Origin: Planctomycetaceae bacterium
GTDB taxonomy: Bacteria > Planctomycetota > Planctomycetia > Pirellulales > PNKZ01
Length of the DNA: 64,000 nucleotides
Assembly: GCA_016793115.1 (NCBI GenBank)
Contig: JAEUIN010000407.1
Span: 124,001 to 188,000 of the forward strand
Reading direction: 5' to 3'
Shown here: positions 9,072 to 15,953 of the stretch, in pieces
How the letters are laid out: every line of letters starts with the position of its first letter
Numbering within the stretch: position 1 is the first letter of the stretch
Notes under the pieces: model-generated
The model's input: the letters and a program-made list of their open reading frames with translations, nothing else
What the model was told of the DNA's origin: nothing
Database searches by the model: none
Translations under genes and position numbers: made by a program

Positions 9072-10901
9072 ATGGCCGGTCTTATGCATCCATTCCAATA
9101 CGACTACGACGTCATTGTCATCGGCGCCGGCCACGCCGGAACCGAAGCGGCGGCCGCCGCCGCTCGGCTCGGAGCCAGGACCGCGCTGCTCACCGTAAGT
9201 CTCGACACGGTCGGCCAGATGAGTTGCAACCCGGCGATCGGCGGCGTCGCCAAAGGGCAGATCGTGCGCGAGATCGACGCCCTCGGCGGCTTGATGGGAC
9301 TTGCCATCGATAAGACCGGCATTCAATTCCGCATGCTGAATTTGCGGAAGGGCCCGGCCATGCATAGTCCGCGCGCCCAAGCCGATAAGCGAGCCTATCA
9401 GAACGAAATCAAGCGCTTGATCGAATCGCAACCGAATCTCGATTTGCGGCAGGAAGTCGTCGAAGATCTCGTCGTCGAAGAAACGAGCGCAGGTGCGAGA
9501 ATTCGCGGGGTCGCCGTTCGGGGCGGGGCGCTCTATGGCGCAAATCGCGTCGTCATCACGACCGGTACCTTCCTTCGTGCGTTGATGCACACAGGTGAAG
9601 CGCAAACGCCGGGCGGGCGCGCCGGAGAAGGGACCACGACCGGAATCAGCGGTGCGCTGACTCGGCTCGGGATCGAATTGAGACGCTTCAAGACCGGCAC
9701 GCCGCCGCGCTTGAACGGCCGGACGATCGACTACCGACGCTGTGAGGTTCAGCCGGGCGATGAAGACCCGCGCCCGTTTTCCTTTTTGAACGACCGCATC
9801 GACGAACCGCAGGTGCCGTGTCATATCACGTATACGAACGAGGCGGTGCACGACCTGATTCGCGCCAATTTGCATCGCGCGCCGATGTATTCGGGACAAA
9901 TTCAATCGAGCGGGCCGAGGTATTGCCCGTCGATCGAAGACAAAGTCGTGCGTTTCGCCGATAAGGATCGGCATCAACTCTTTCTCGAACCGGAAGGCCG
10001 CGCGACGCATGAAGTGTACGTGAACGGCATTTCGACGAGCCTCCCGCGCGACGTGCAAGATCAGCTATTTCGTCTGATCCCGGGGCTGGAACGAGCCCAG
10101 ATCATGCGCTACGGCTACGCGGTGGAATACGACTTTGCTCCGCCTGAACAATTGTGGCCAAGTCTGGAGACGAAGCGTGTCGCCGGGCTTTACCTAGCCG
10201 GACAGATCAACGGCACGACCGGCTATGAAGAGGCCGGCGGCCAGGGGCTTTTGGCCGGAGCGAATGCGGCGCTGGCGGCGCGCGGCGCCGAGCCGCTCGT
10301 ACTCGCGCGGAACGACGCTTATCTGGGCGTGTTGATCGACGACCTCGTGACGCGCGGCGTCGATGAGCCGTATCGCATGTTCACGAGTCGGGCCGAGTAC
10401 CGACTTTCGCTGCGGCACGATAACGCCGATCGCCGGCTGACTCCGGCGGCGGAACGAGTCGGATTGGTCGATGACGAGCGTAGGCGCCGGTTTGCCGCTA
10501 AGTCGGCGGAAATCGAGCAAGCGAAGCAAGTGATCGAAGGGACTAAAGTCGGCCATGAAACTCTGGCTCATTTTTTGGTCCACCCGGACTCAACTTGGGC
10601 CGATGTCGTCGCGCGCTGCCCCGCATTGGCCGCTGTCTCGCGTGAAGCCGCCGAGCAAGTGACCAACGATGTGAAATACGCAGGCTACATCGGCCGGCAG
10701 GAACTCGAAATCCAGCGCGTTAGACGCCTTGCCGAGAAACGAATCCCCCCTTCGTTCGATTTCGGAGCCATCAAGCAGTTGCGCACGGAAGCTCGCGAGA
10801 AGCTGCTCCGCGTCCGGCCCGGCTCGCTCGCGCAGGCGGCGCGGATCAGCGGCATCACCCCCGCTGATTTGGCCCTTGTACGTGTCTATCTTGACGGCTG
10901 A
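9072..10901 (+). CDS. mnmG: tRNA uridine-5-carboxymethylaminomethyl modification enzyme MnmG (GidA)
   Basis: 609 residues, close to the usual ~620. The FAD Rossmann site is VIVIGAGHAGTEAA near the start, followed by the family signatures GQMSCNPAIGGVAKG, RKGPAMHSPRAQADK and the late GTTGYEEAGGQGL. The C-terminal helical domain contains KYAGYIGRQ. With MnmE (not in the window) it installs the carboxymethylaminomethyl group on wobble uridine 34 of several tRNAs. The start may be the ATG at 9072 or the in-frame ATG at 9084; neither has a strong ribosome site. Confidence 0.97.
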   Translation: MAGLMHPFQYDYDVIVIGAGHAGTEAAAAAARLGARTALLTVSLDTVGQMSCNPAIGGVAKGQIVREIDALGGLMGLAIDKTGIQFRMLNLRKGPAMHSPRAQADKRAYQNEIKRLIESQPNLDLRQEVVEDLVVEETSAGARIRGVAVRGGALYGANRVVITTGTFLRALMHTGEAQTPGGRAGEGTTTGISGALTRLGIELRRFKTGTPPRLNGRTIDYRRCEVQPGDEDPRPFSFLNDRIDEPQVPCHITYTNEAVHDLIRANLHRAPMYSGQIQSSGPRYCPSIEDKVVRFADKDRHQLFLEPEGRATHEVYVNGISTSLPRDVQDQLFRLIPGLERAQIMRYGYAVEYDFAPPEQLWPSLETKRVAGLYLAGQINGTTGYEEAGGQGLLAGANAALAARGAEPLVLARNDAYLGVLIDDLVTRGVDEPYRMFTSRAEYRLSLRHDNADRRLTPAAERVGLVDDERRRRFAAKSAEIEQAKQVIEGTKVGHETLAHFLVHPDSTWADVVARCPALAAVSREAAEQVTNDVKYAGYIGRQELEIQRVRRLAEKRIPPSFDFGAIKQLRTEAREKLLRVRPGSLAQAARISGITPADLALVRVYLDG

Positions 10902-11114
10902 CGTCGTCCAAACGATGAAATCGCCGTTTTGCGCTTTCCTGTAGTTGCTCAATCGAGCCCCGCATCGGGATTACCGCATTGAACTCGCGTCTGCGCGATT
11001 CATAATTGGCTTCGTTCACTCGACGGCCGAAGTCGTCGATATGGGCGGCGATCTCATGAGTCGAGCTGATAGTCTCTCGCTCGTTTCGAGCGCGCGACGG
11101 CTGAGGATCAAAGC

Positions 11115-11858
11115 GTGCGTAATGTCGAGCGCTGGCGACCGAGTAAGTTTGAGTTTCACGGCGGCAGGCTGCGAGGTTCGCGTAATCCCGCCGAGCTTGG
11201 CGTCGGCAGTCGCTTGGTCGCCGATATCGTCGCGGGCTATTACCAGCGGCACCTTCGCGACCACGTCGGGGGTCGCGTCTTAGACCTCGGTTGCGGCAAG
11301 GTTCCTCTTTGGGAAGCATATCGAGATTTGAGCAGCCAAGTCGTGTGCGTCGATTGGGGCAACACTCTTCATAAGAACGAGTTTCTTGACTTTGAGTGCG
11401 ACCTTTCCCAGCCCTTGCCGTTCGGCGACGAGGAGTTTGACACTATTATTCTGTCCGACGTGCTGGAGCACTTACCGCAGCCTGAGTTGCTCTGGTCGGA
11501 AATGACCCGAATCATGCGACCGTCGGCGACGTTGTTGATGAACGTCCCTTTTTACTATTGGCTGCACGAAACACCGTTCGACTTCTATCGCTATACGGAA
11601 TTTGCCCTACGGCGCTTCGTTTCAAAGGCCGGACTTCAGCTTCTTCACTTGGAGTCGATCGGCGGCGCTCCGGAAGTCATGGCGGATGTGTTCGCGAAAT
11701 GCGCCGTCGGCGGCGCGCCCCTCTTCGGCCGGCCTCTAGCATTAGGCGCGCAATGGCTGACGGCGCTCCTGTTGCGGCTGAAAATCGGGCGAAAGTTCTC
11801 GGACGCTACCAAGCGGCAGTTTCCTTTGGGCTACTTCCTGATCGCAAAGAAAATCTAG
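11115..11858 (+). CDS. SAM-dependent methyltransferase (Methyltransf_11 type)
   Basis: 247 residues from a GTG start at 11115. SAM motif I is GRVLDLGCGKVPLWEAY; the acidic residue after strand 2 is in VVCVDWGN; and DTIILSDVLEHLPQPELLWSEMTRIMRP is the motif IV and post-motif segment typical of methyltransferases in glycan or lipid loci. The tail has a hydrophobic helix (LALGAQWLTALLLRLKIG) that could touch the membrane. The substrate is unknown. It follows mnmG after 213 bases and is probably a separate unit. Confidence 0.85.
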   Translation: MRNVERWRPSKFEFHGGRLRGSRNPAELGVGSRLVADIVAGYYQRHLRDHVGGRVLDLGCGKVPLWEAYRDLSSQVVCVDWGNTLHKNEFLDFECDLSQPLPFGDEEFDTIILSDVLEHLPQPELLWSEMTRIMRPSATLLMNVPFYYWLHETPFDFYRYTEFALRRFVSKAGLQLLHLESIGGAPEVMADVFAKCAVGGAPLFGRPLALGAQWLTALLLRLKIGRKFSDATKRQFPLGYFLIAKKI

Positions 11859-12113
11859 TGCGTCAGCTCGTTGTCGCCGCGTCCGTGTCAGCGGGGAAGC
11901 GAAGCGGTTGTCCAAGCTTGATTGACATTGGGCATTCGACTCGCTGCCCGGTGCCGCTTCCCTCGTTCCTAAAAAGCCGGTTGTCGTGGGGCGCGTCTCA
12001 TCCGCCGGCGAGGTGCCCGGCTTTTCAGCTTCCGGCGGCCGGCGCAGTCCCGGTGTCCAGTTGTTGCGTCGTAACTTCATTGAAGGACAGGGTTTGCATT
12101 GGATGGATCGGTA
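11859..12113 (+). other. Intergenic gap upstream of the two-component promoter
   Basis: 255 bases between the methyltransferase stop and the promoter at 12114. No gene or RNA is supported here. Confidence 0.5.
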
Positions 12114-12141
12114 TTGACTCACCCCCGCCCGTTCCTATAAT
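12114..12141 (+). promoter_or_regulatory. Strong promoter for the 12408 two-component operon
   Basis: TTGACT (12114-12119), a 16-base spacer and a perfect TATAAT (12136-12141). This is the closest match to the housekeeping consensus in the window and starts a transcript with a leader of about 260 bases. Confidence 0.75.
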
Positions 12142-12407
12142 CCCTACAGCCGGTAAAATCGGCAAACCTGGAAACAACGGCCGTCGCTGATGATTACGGC
12201 GTTGTAGATGTTTGCAGAGTTGTCGGTGTTTGCAAAGAGTCTGCGCTGTAAACGGTTTACGGGCTACGCGTGCACCCTACGGCCGTCTGAATAGCGTAAC
12301 ACGGAGGATTAGGAACTTTAGGGGCGCTGTGGCACGGGCGCTTTGCTAAGGTCCCGCTTTTTGACTGGTGTCGGCAAGTGCGAACCAGGAGAAGGATTTG
12401 AGGGCGC
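12142..12407 (+). ncRNA. Long structured leader or small RNA
   Basis: About 260 bases without a supported protein, starting at a strong promoter. It contains a stable hairpin at 12174-12205 (ACAAC-GCCGT against ACGGC-GTTGT, with one bulged G and an 11-base loop), two copies of GTTTGCA near 12209 and 12228, and a palindrome GTAAACGGTTTAC near 12250. A short run resembling GGCAAACC appears just before the hairpin, but the rest does not fit the c-di-GMP riboswitch. It may be a cis-regulatory leader for the response regulator or a separate small RNA. No known RNA family was recognised. Confidence 0.35.
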
Positions 12408-12989
12408 ATGAAAACCGTATTTACGACCGGCGAAGCCGCGAAGATCTGCAAGGTCAGCCAGCAAACGATCATTCGCTGTTTCGACTCGGGCCAATTGAAG
12501 GGCTTCCGCGTTCCCGGCAGCCGTTTCCGCCGCATTCCGCGCGATCAGTTGTTCGCGTTCATGAAGGATAACGGCATTCCGACCGACGCTCTGGAGAGCG
12601 GCAAGCGGAAGGTGCTCCTCGTCGACGACGACGCCGAGTTGGTCGAACTGATTTCCGACGTGCTCGAACGCGACGGCCGCTTCGAGGTCCGCATCGCCAA
12701 CAACGGCTTCGATGCCGGCATGTTGGTCAAAGAATACGGTCCGGATTTGATCGTTCTTGACGTCATGCTGCCGGACATCAACGGTAAGGAAGTTTGTCAG
12801 CGCGTCCGTAAAGACCACACGCCGGAAGAAGTGAAAATCATCTGCATCTCCGGCATGGTGGAAGAGGACAAGATCGCCGACCTGAAGACGGCCGGCGCCA
12901 ACGACTTCCTCCACAAGCCGTTCGAAGTCGACGTGCTCATCGAGCGGATGTGCCGCTTGCTCGATATCGAAACCGCGACGACTCGGTAA
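12408..12989 (+). CDS. Response regulator with N-terminal excisionase-type HTH and C-terminal receiver
   Basis: 193 residues. Residues 1-55 form a MerR/excisionase-family winged helix (FTTGEAAKICKVSQQTIIRCFDSGQLKGF, with the wing RVPGSRFRRI). Residues 67-190 form a receiver: acidic pocket LLVDDDAE, phospho-acceptor Asp118 in LIVLDVMLPD, and the conserved Lys170 in FLHKPF. Most response regulators carry the output domain C-terminal, so this order is reversed. It is followed after 12 bases by the kinase gene at 13002, probably its partner. The start has GGAGAAGGA upstream. Confidence 0.93.
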   Translation: MKTVFTTGEAAKICKVSQQTIIRCFDSGQLKGFRVPGSRFRRIPRDQLFAFMKDNGIPTDALESGKRKVLLVDDDAELVELISDVLERDGRFEVRIANNGFDAGMLVKEYGPDLIVLDVMLPDINGKEVCQRVRKDHTPEEVKIICISGMVEEDKIADLKTAGANDFLHKPFEVDVLIERMCRLLDIETATTR

Positions 12990-13001
12990 AGCTCCCGTAA
13001 G

Positions 13002-13706
13002 ATGGCGACGTACGACGACGCCGATCTGTTGCGGGCGAAGCTGGAAGCGCTGGCCGAATTCGCGGCCGGCGCGGGGCACGAGATCAACAACCCGTTGGCC
13101 GTCATATCGGGCCGGGCTCAATTGCTCCTGCGCGACGAGCGGGATCCGGAACGTCGCCGCGATTTAGCCGTGATCCGCACGCAAGCGATGCGGATTCACG
13201 AGATGATCGCCGATCTGATGTTGTTCGCTCGGCCGCCGCTGCCGCGGAAAACGCCGTGCGATCTTTCGACCCTTGTCGCCGCCGCCGTCGATTCGCTCCG
13301 GCCGAAGGCGGAAGTGGCCCGCGTACGCCTGGAGCGGGTCGGCAAGTCGGCGCCGCTGACCGCGGAAGTCGACGCCGAACAAATCCACGTCGCAGTCCGG
13401 GCCGTCGTCGACAACGGGCTCAACGTACTCGCAGCGGGCGGAGCGATCTCCGTTGAACTGCGAGGAACGACCGACGGCGCGCAGGCGGCGGCCAAGATTA
13501 TCGTTCGCGACGACGGACCGGGCATCGCCCCGGAAGTGCGCGAACACCTCTTCGACCCGTTCTACAGCGGTCGGGAAGCGGGCCGAGGGCTCGGCATGGG
13601 TCTTTCAAAAGCGTGGCGCATCGCGACCAACCACGGCGGCACGCTCACTTGCGATGAAGCCGAGTGCGGCGCGCAGTTCACGTTGCGACTGCCGCTCGGC
13701 CCGTAA
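13002..13706 (+). CDS. Cytoplasmic sensor-less histidine kinase
   Basis: 234 residues. The HisKA segment carries the phosphorylatable His26 in GAGHEINNPLAV. The HATPase part has a degenerate N box (NGLNVLAAGG), a G1 box DDGPGI, an F box (FDPFYSGRE) and a G2 box (GLGMGLS). There are no membrane helices and no PAS or GAF input domain, so the signal probably comes through another protein. It is co-transcribed with the response regulator at 12408. Its target is unknown. Confidence 0.92.
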   Translation: MATYDDADLLRAKLEALAEFAAGAGHEINNPLAVISGRAQLLLRDERDPERRRDLAVIRTQAMRIHEMIADLMLFARPPLPRKTPCDLSTLVAAAVDSLRPKAEVARVRLERVGKSAPLTAEVDAEQIHVAVRAVVDNGLNVLAAGGAISVELRGTTDGAQAAAKIIVRDDGPGIAPEVREHLFDPFYSGREAGRGLGMGLSKAWRIATNHGGTLTCDEAECGAQFTLRLPLGP

Positions 13707-13786
13707 CGTCATGGCGATTACTTTCACCGCCCGATGAGGGGGAAAGCGCCGATCTATATTTTGCCCGGCTGAGGAATGTGCTTTCC

Positions 13787-13811
13787 GCATGGGCCTCACT
13801 GCGCTCGACCC
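13787..13811 (-). repeat. Dispersed repeat R1, copy 1
   Basis: Reverse-complement copy of the 25-base repeat found again at 38287-38311 and 54258-54279, with one difference from the 38287 copy. It lies between the convergent kinase and shell-protein genes. Confidence 0.75.
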
Positions 13812-13814
13812 GAC

Positions 13815-14417
13815 TTACGCGGGCAGCAGCGCCGCGAGGTCCGGATGCGGGCGAGCGATCACGTCGGCCAGGATCAACTTTCCGCCCAGACGCTCCACGG
13901 TCGCCTTGCCGGTCGCGATCGCAGATTGCACCGCCGCGACGTCGCCCTTGATCATGATCGTCACGTAGGCCGAGCCGATTTTCTCTTTGCCGACGAGCTT
14001 TACCGACGCGCTCTTCAGCATGTCGTCCGTCGCGTGCAGAGCGGCCACGAGACCTTGGGTTTCCAGCAGACCGATCGACTCGATGGGATTCATGGAGTTC
14101 TCCTTGGGGACGCGCGTGTCGTAGTCGCCGAACGTGGGACTAAACGCGGGCTTGTTCTTGATGAGTTTGGCGATTTCTTCGAGCGGATTGGGAATGACCG
14201 ACCAGAAGGCGGTCGCTCCCATTTGTTTGGCCAGCGCCACGCCTTGCTCGGCCGCTTCGCGGACGTCGCTCGGTGAACCGAGCAGCTTGATGCATTGCGC
14301 TTGTCCGTCGGTGCTTTCGATCGACACCACGCGGACGTTCGCCGTCTTCACGCACCGATCGACGACGATCAGCGACGGCGAAAGATTACTGATTTCAAGT
14401 AGGGCGAGAGAATTCAT
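13815..14417 (-). CDS. Tandem-BMC-domain microcompartment shell protein (BMC-T)
   Basis: 200 residues from the ATG at 14417 (an in-frame ATG at 14435 is less likely). Residues 1-95 form a divergent BMC domain (SLALLEISNLSPSLIVVDRC to FWSVIPNP). Residues 109-200 form a canonical one: IESIGLLETQGLVAALHATD, ASVKLVGKEKIGSAY, MIKGDV, then IARPHPDLAALLP. Tandem BMC proteins trimerise into pseudo-hexameric shell tiles, often with larger pores. No other shell gene (BMC-H or BMC-P) lies in the window. The gene lies downstream of the aldolase at 14512 on the same strand. Cys22 and Cys42 are present, but a cluster-binding pore is not evident. Confidence 0.9.
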   Translation of the reverse strand: MNSLALLEISNLSPSLIVVDRCVKTANVRVVSIESTDGQAQCIKLLGSPSDVREAAEQGVALAKQMGATAFWSVIPNPLEEIAKLIKNKPAFSPTFGDYDTRVPKENSMNPIESIGLLETQGLVAALHATDDMLKSASVKLVGKEKIGSAYVTIMIKGDVAAVQSAIATGKATVERLGGKLILADVIARPHPDLAALLPA

Positions 14418-14424
14418 GGGGAAG

Positions 14425-14511
14425 TCAAAATTCAAAAGTCAGAATGCAAAACGGCGGAAGTCGAAAGCGAACTTTCGTACTTTTTGCGTTTTGCCTTTCG
14501 CTTTTGCCTTT
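14425..14511 (-). repeat. Dispersed repeat R2, copy 1
   Basis: This A/G-rich element fills the gap between the aldolase stop and the shell gene. Read on the minus strand it starts directly at the aldolase stop and has the same order of short blocks as the copy at 18129-18225. The two share an exact 19-mer in opposite orientation (14433-14451 and 18201-18219). Confidence 0.7.
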
Positions 14512-15546
14512 CTAGGCGATTCCTCTTCGTTTGAGTTCGGCGATCACGCCTTCGACGATCCGGCCGACTTCGTCGGAATTCGTCGCAGCGCCGTTGGCGG
14601 ACGCTTGCGGAACGCAGCCGCCGACCGGTTCGTCGGCGAAGCCGCTTTCGGCCAGGATGCACTGCAGCGTATTGCGGAGCGCGGCCAGTTGTTCGTGCTG
14701 CTGCGCGGCGAGCGGCTGCCGGCCGTAGCCGGTGCGGAAGCCGCGCAGCCCGACCGCTGCCCGGAACCCTTCCGGGAAGTCGGCCGAGTAGAGCATCGCG
14801 TCGAATAACTTCAACAGCTTGTATTGCAGCTCGCGGGCTTCATCGATCCGTCCGCTCGTGGCCAGATCGAACAGCTTGCGGGTTACTTCGGGCACGACGC
14901 CGCTGGTGGCGTTGGTGCCGCCGTCGCAACCGATGAGCAGCATCGGCAGCAAGGCCGCTTCCCAACCGGTGAGGAAGCTGAAGTCGGGGCGAATCGGCCG
15001 CACGGCCTGAATCATCCGCATCATGTGCGGCAGGTCGCCGGAGGAGTCCTTGATGGCGACGATCTTCGGGCATTCTTCCGCCAAGCGGCGCACCGTGGGC
15101 ACGTCGATCGGCGAGGCGAACATCGGAATATTGTAGAGGGTCACGTCGATCGGCGTGTTGCGGCCGATCTCGTGGAAGTAGGCGTAAACGGAGGCCGGGC
15201 TCAGCTTGTAGTAATAAGGTGAAACGATCGCCACGGCCCGCACGCCCAGCGAGTGATAGTATTCACAAGCGGCCAGCGTCTCGCGGACGTTTGCCTCCGC
15301 GGCTCCGGCCAAGATGGGCACGCGGCCGCGGGTCTGATCGGCCATGATCGCCACGATACGCCGACGTTCGTCAGGCGTGAAGCGCGTAAACTCGCCGGTC
15401 GAACCGTTCGGATAGAGGCCATGCACGCCCTTACCGATGAGCCACTCGGTGTAACGGCGCAACTCGGCTTCATTGATTTCGCCGGCATCGTCGAGGGTGA
15501 CGATGTTCGGCGTGAATATGCCTGTCAGGCGAGCAGGGTGGGGCAT
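14512..15546 (-). CDS. DapA/DHDPS-family aldolase with encapsulation-peptide-like tail
   Basis: 344 residues from the ATG at 15546. It is a class I pyruvate-type aldolase TIM barrel: GST at 49-51, Tyr138 in TLYNIP, and Schiff-base Lys166 in IVAIKDSSGD. The family includes dihydrodipicolinate synthase, N-acetylneuraminate lyase and keto-deoxy-sugar aldolases; the substrate is not decidable here. The core ends near residue 303. An Ala/Asn/Ser/Gly linker then leads to an amphipathic helix at 325-342 (SDEVGRIVEGVIAELKRR). Such linker-plus-helix tails target enzymes into microcompartments. Together with the adjacent BMC-T gene this suggests a cargo enzyme. Confidence 0.85.
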   Translation of the reverse strand: MPHPARLTGIFTPNIVTLDDAGEINEAELRRYTEWLIGKGVHGLYPNGSTGEFTRFTPDERRRIVAIMADQTRGRVPILAGAAEANVRETLAACEYYHSLGVRAVAIVSPYYYKLSPASVYAYFHEIGRNTPIDVTLYNIPMFASPIDVPTVRRLAEECPKIVAIKDSSGDLPHMMRMIQAVRPIRPDFSFLTGWEAALLPMLLIGCDGGTNATSGVVPEVTRKLFDLATSGRIDEARELQYKLLKLFDAMLYSADFPEGFRAAVGLRGFRTGYGRQPLAAQQHEQLAALRNTLQCILAESGFADEPVGGCVPQASANGAATNSDEVGRIVEGVIAELKRRGIA

Positions 15547-15645
15547 GAATGCGGCCGGTTCGGAGGTGGAATTTCCGCGTCCAGAGTCGGAAGTGAAACG
15601 GCAGATTCGGCCCGGCAGGCCTCCGAATCGTGAACACCTCATCCT

Positions 15646-15672
15646 GAACGAACTGTCTAGCTTAGTTCATTC
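15646..15672. promoter_or_regulatory. Inverted repeat, possible operator
   Basis: GAACGAACT (15646-15654) and AGTTCATTC (15664-15672) pair at 8 of 9 positions around a 9-base centre. The site lies about 100 bases upstream of the aldolase start, in the divergent 407-base region 15547-15953 shared with shc. It could be an operator. The rest of the region shows only GC-rich sequence and no supported gene. Confidence 0.35.
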
Positions 15673-15953
15673 CTGGTAAAGCGGAAGGGCTGCGAAGACT
15701 GTGAGGGGGCAAGTGTGCGGATTGTAGCGATTGCAACGGCCGGCATTCCGGGCGAGGCCGGCCCCGACAGCGCCTCGCGGTGTCGCGGAACCATGGCGTC
15801 GCGGCCCTCCATTCAGCGGGCCGCATCCCAGACCGAGTGCCGGCAGGTCTCCCCCTACGGCAGTCCCCTTGTGACTTCCCCCGGCTCGTCCTAAGCTACG
15901 CAGTTGTCCCGACGCCACGCGTCGCCGGACCGGCGCAACAGGGAGGTTGCCCC

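Noticed and set aside
12142..12407. c-di-GMP-I riboswitch, because of GGCAAACC followed by GAAA
   Set aside because: The conserved second half (the ACGCAAAGCC segment and pairing pattern) is missing.
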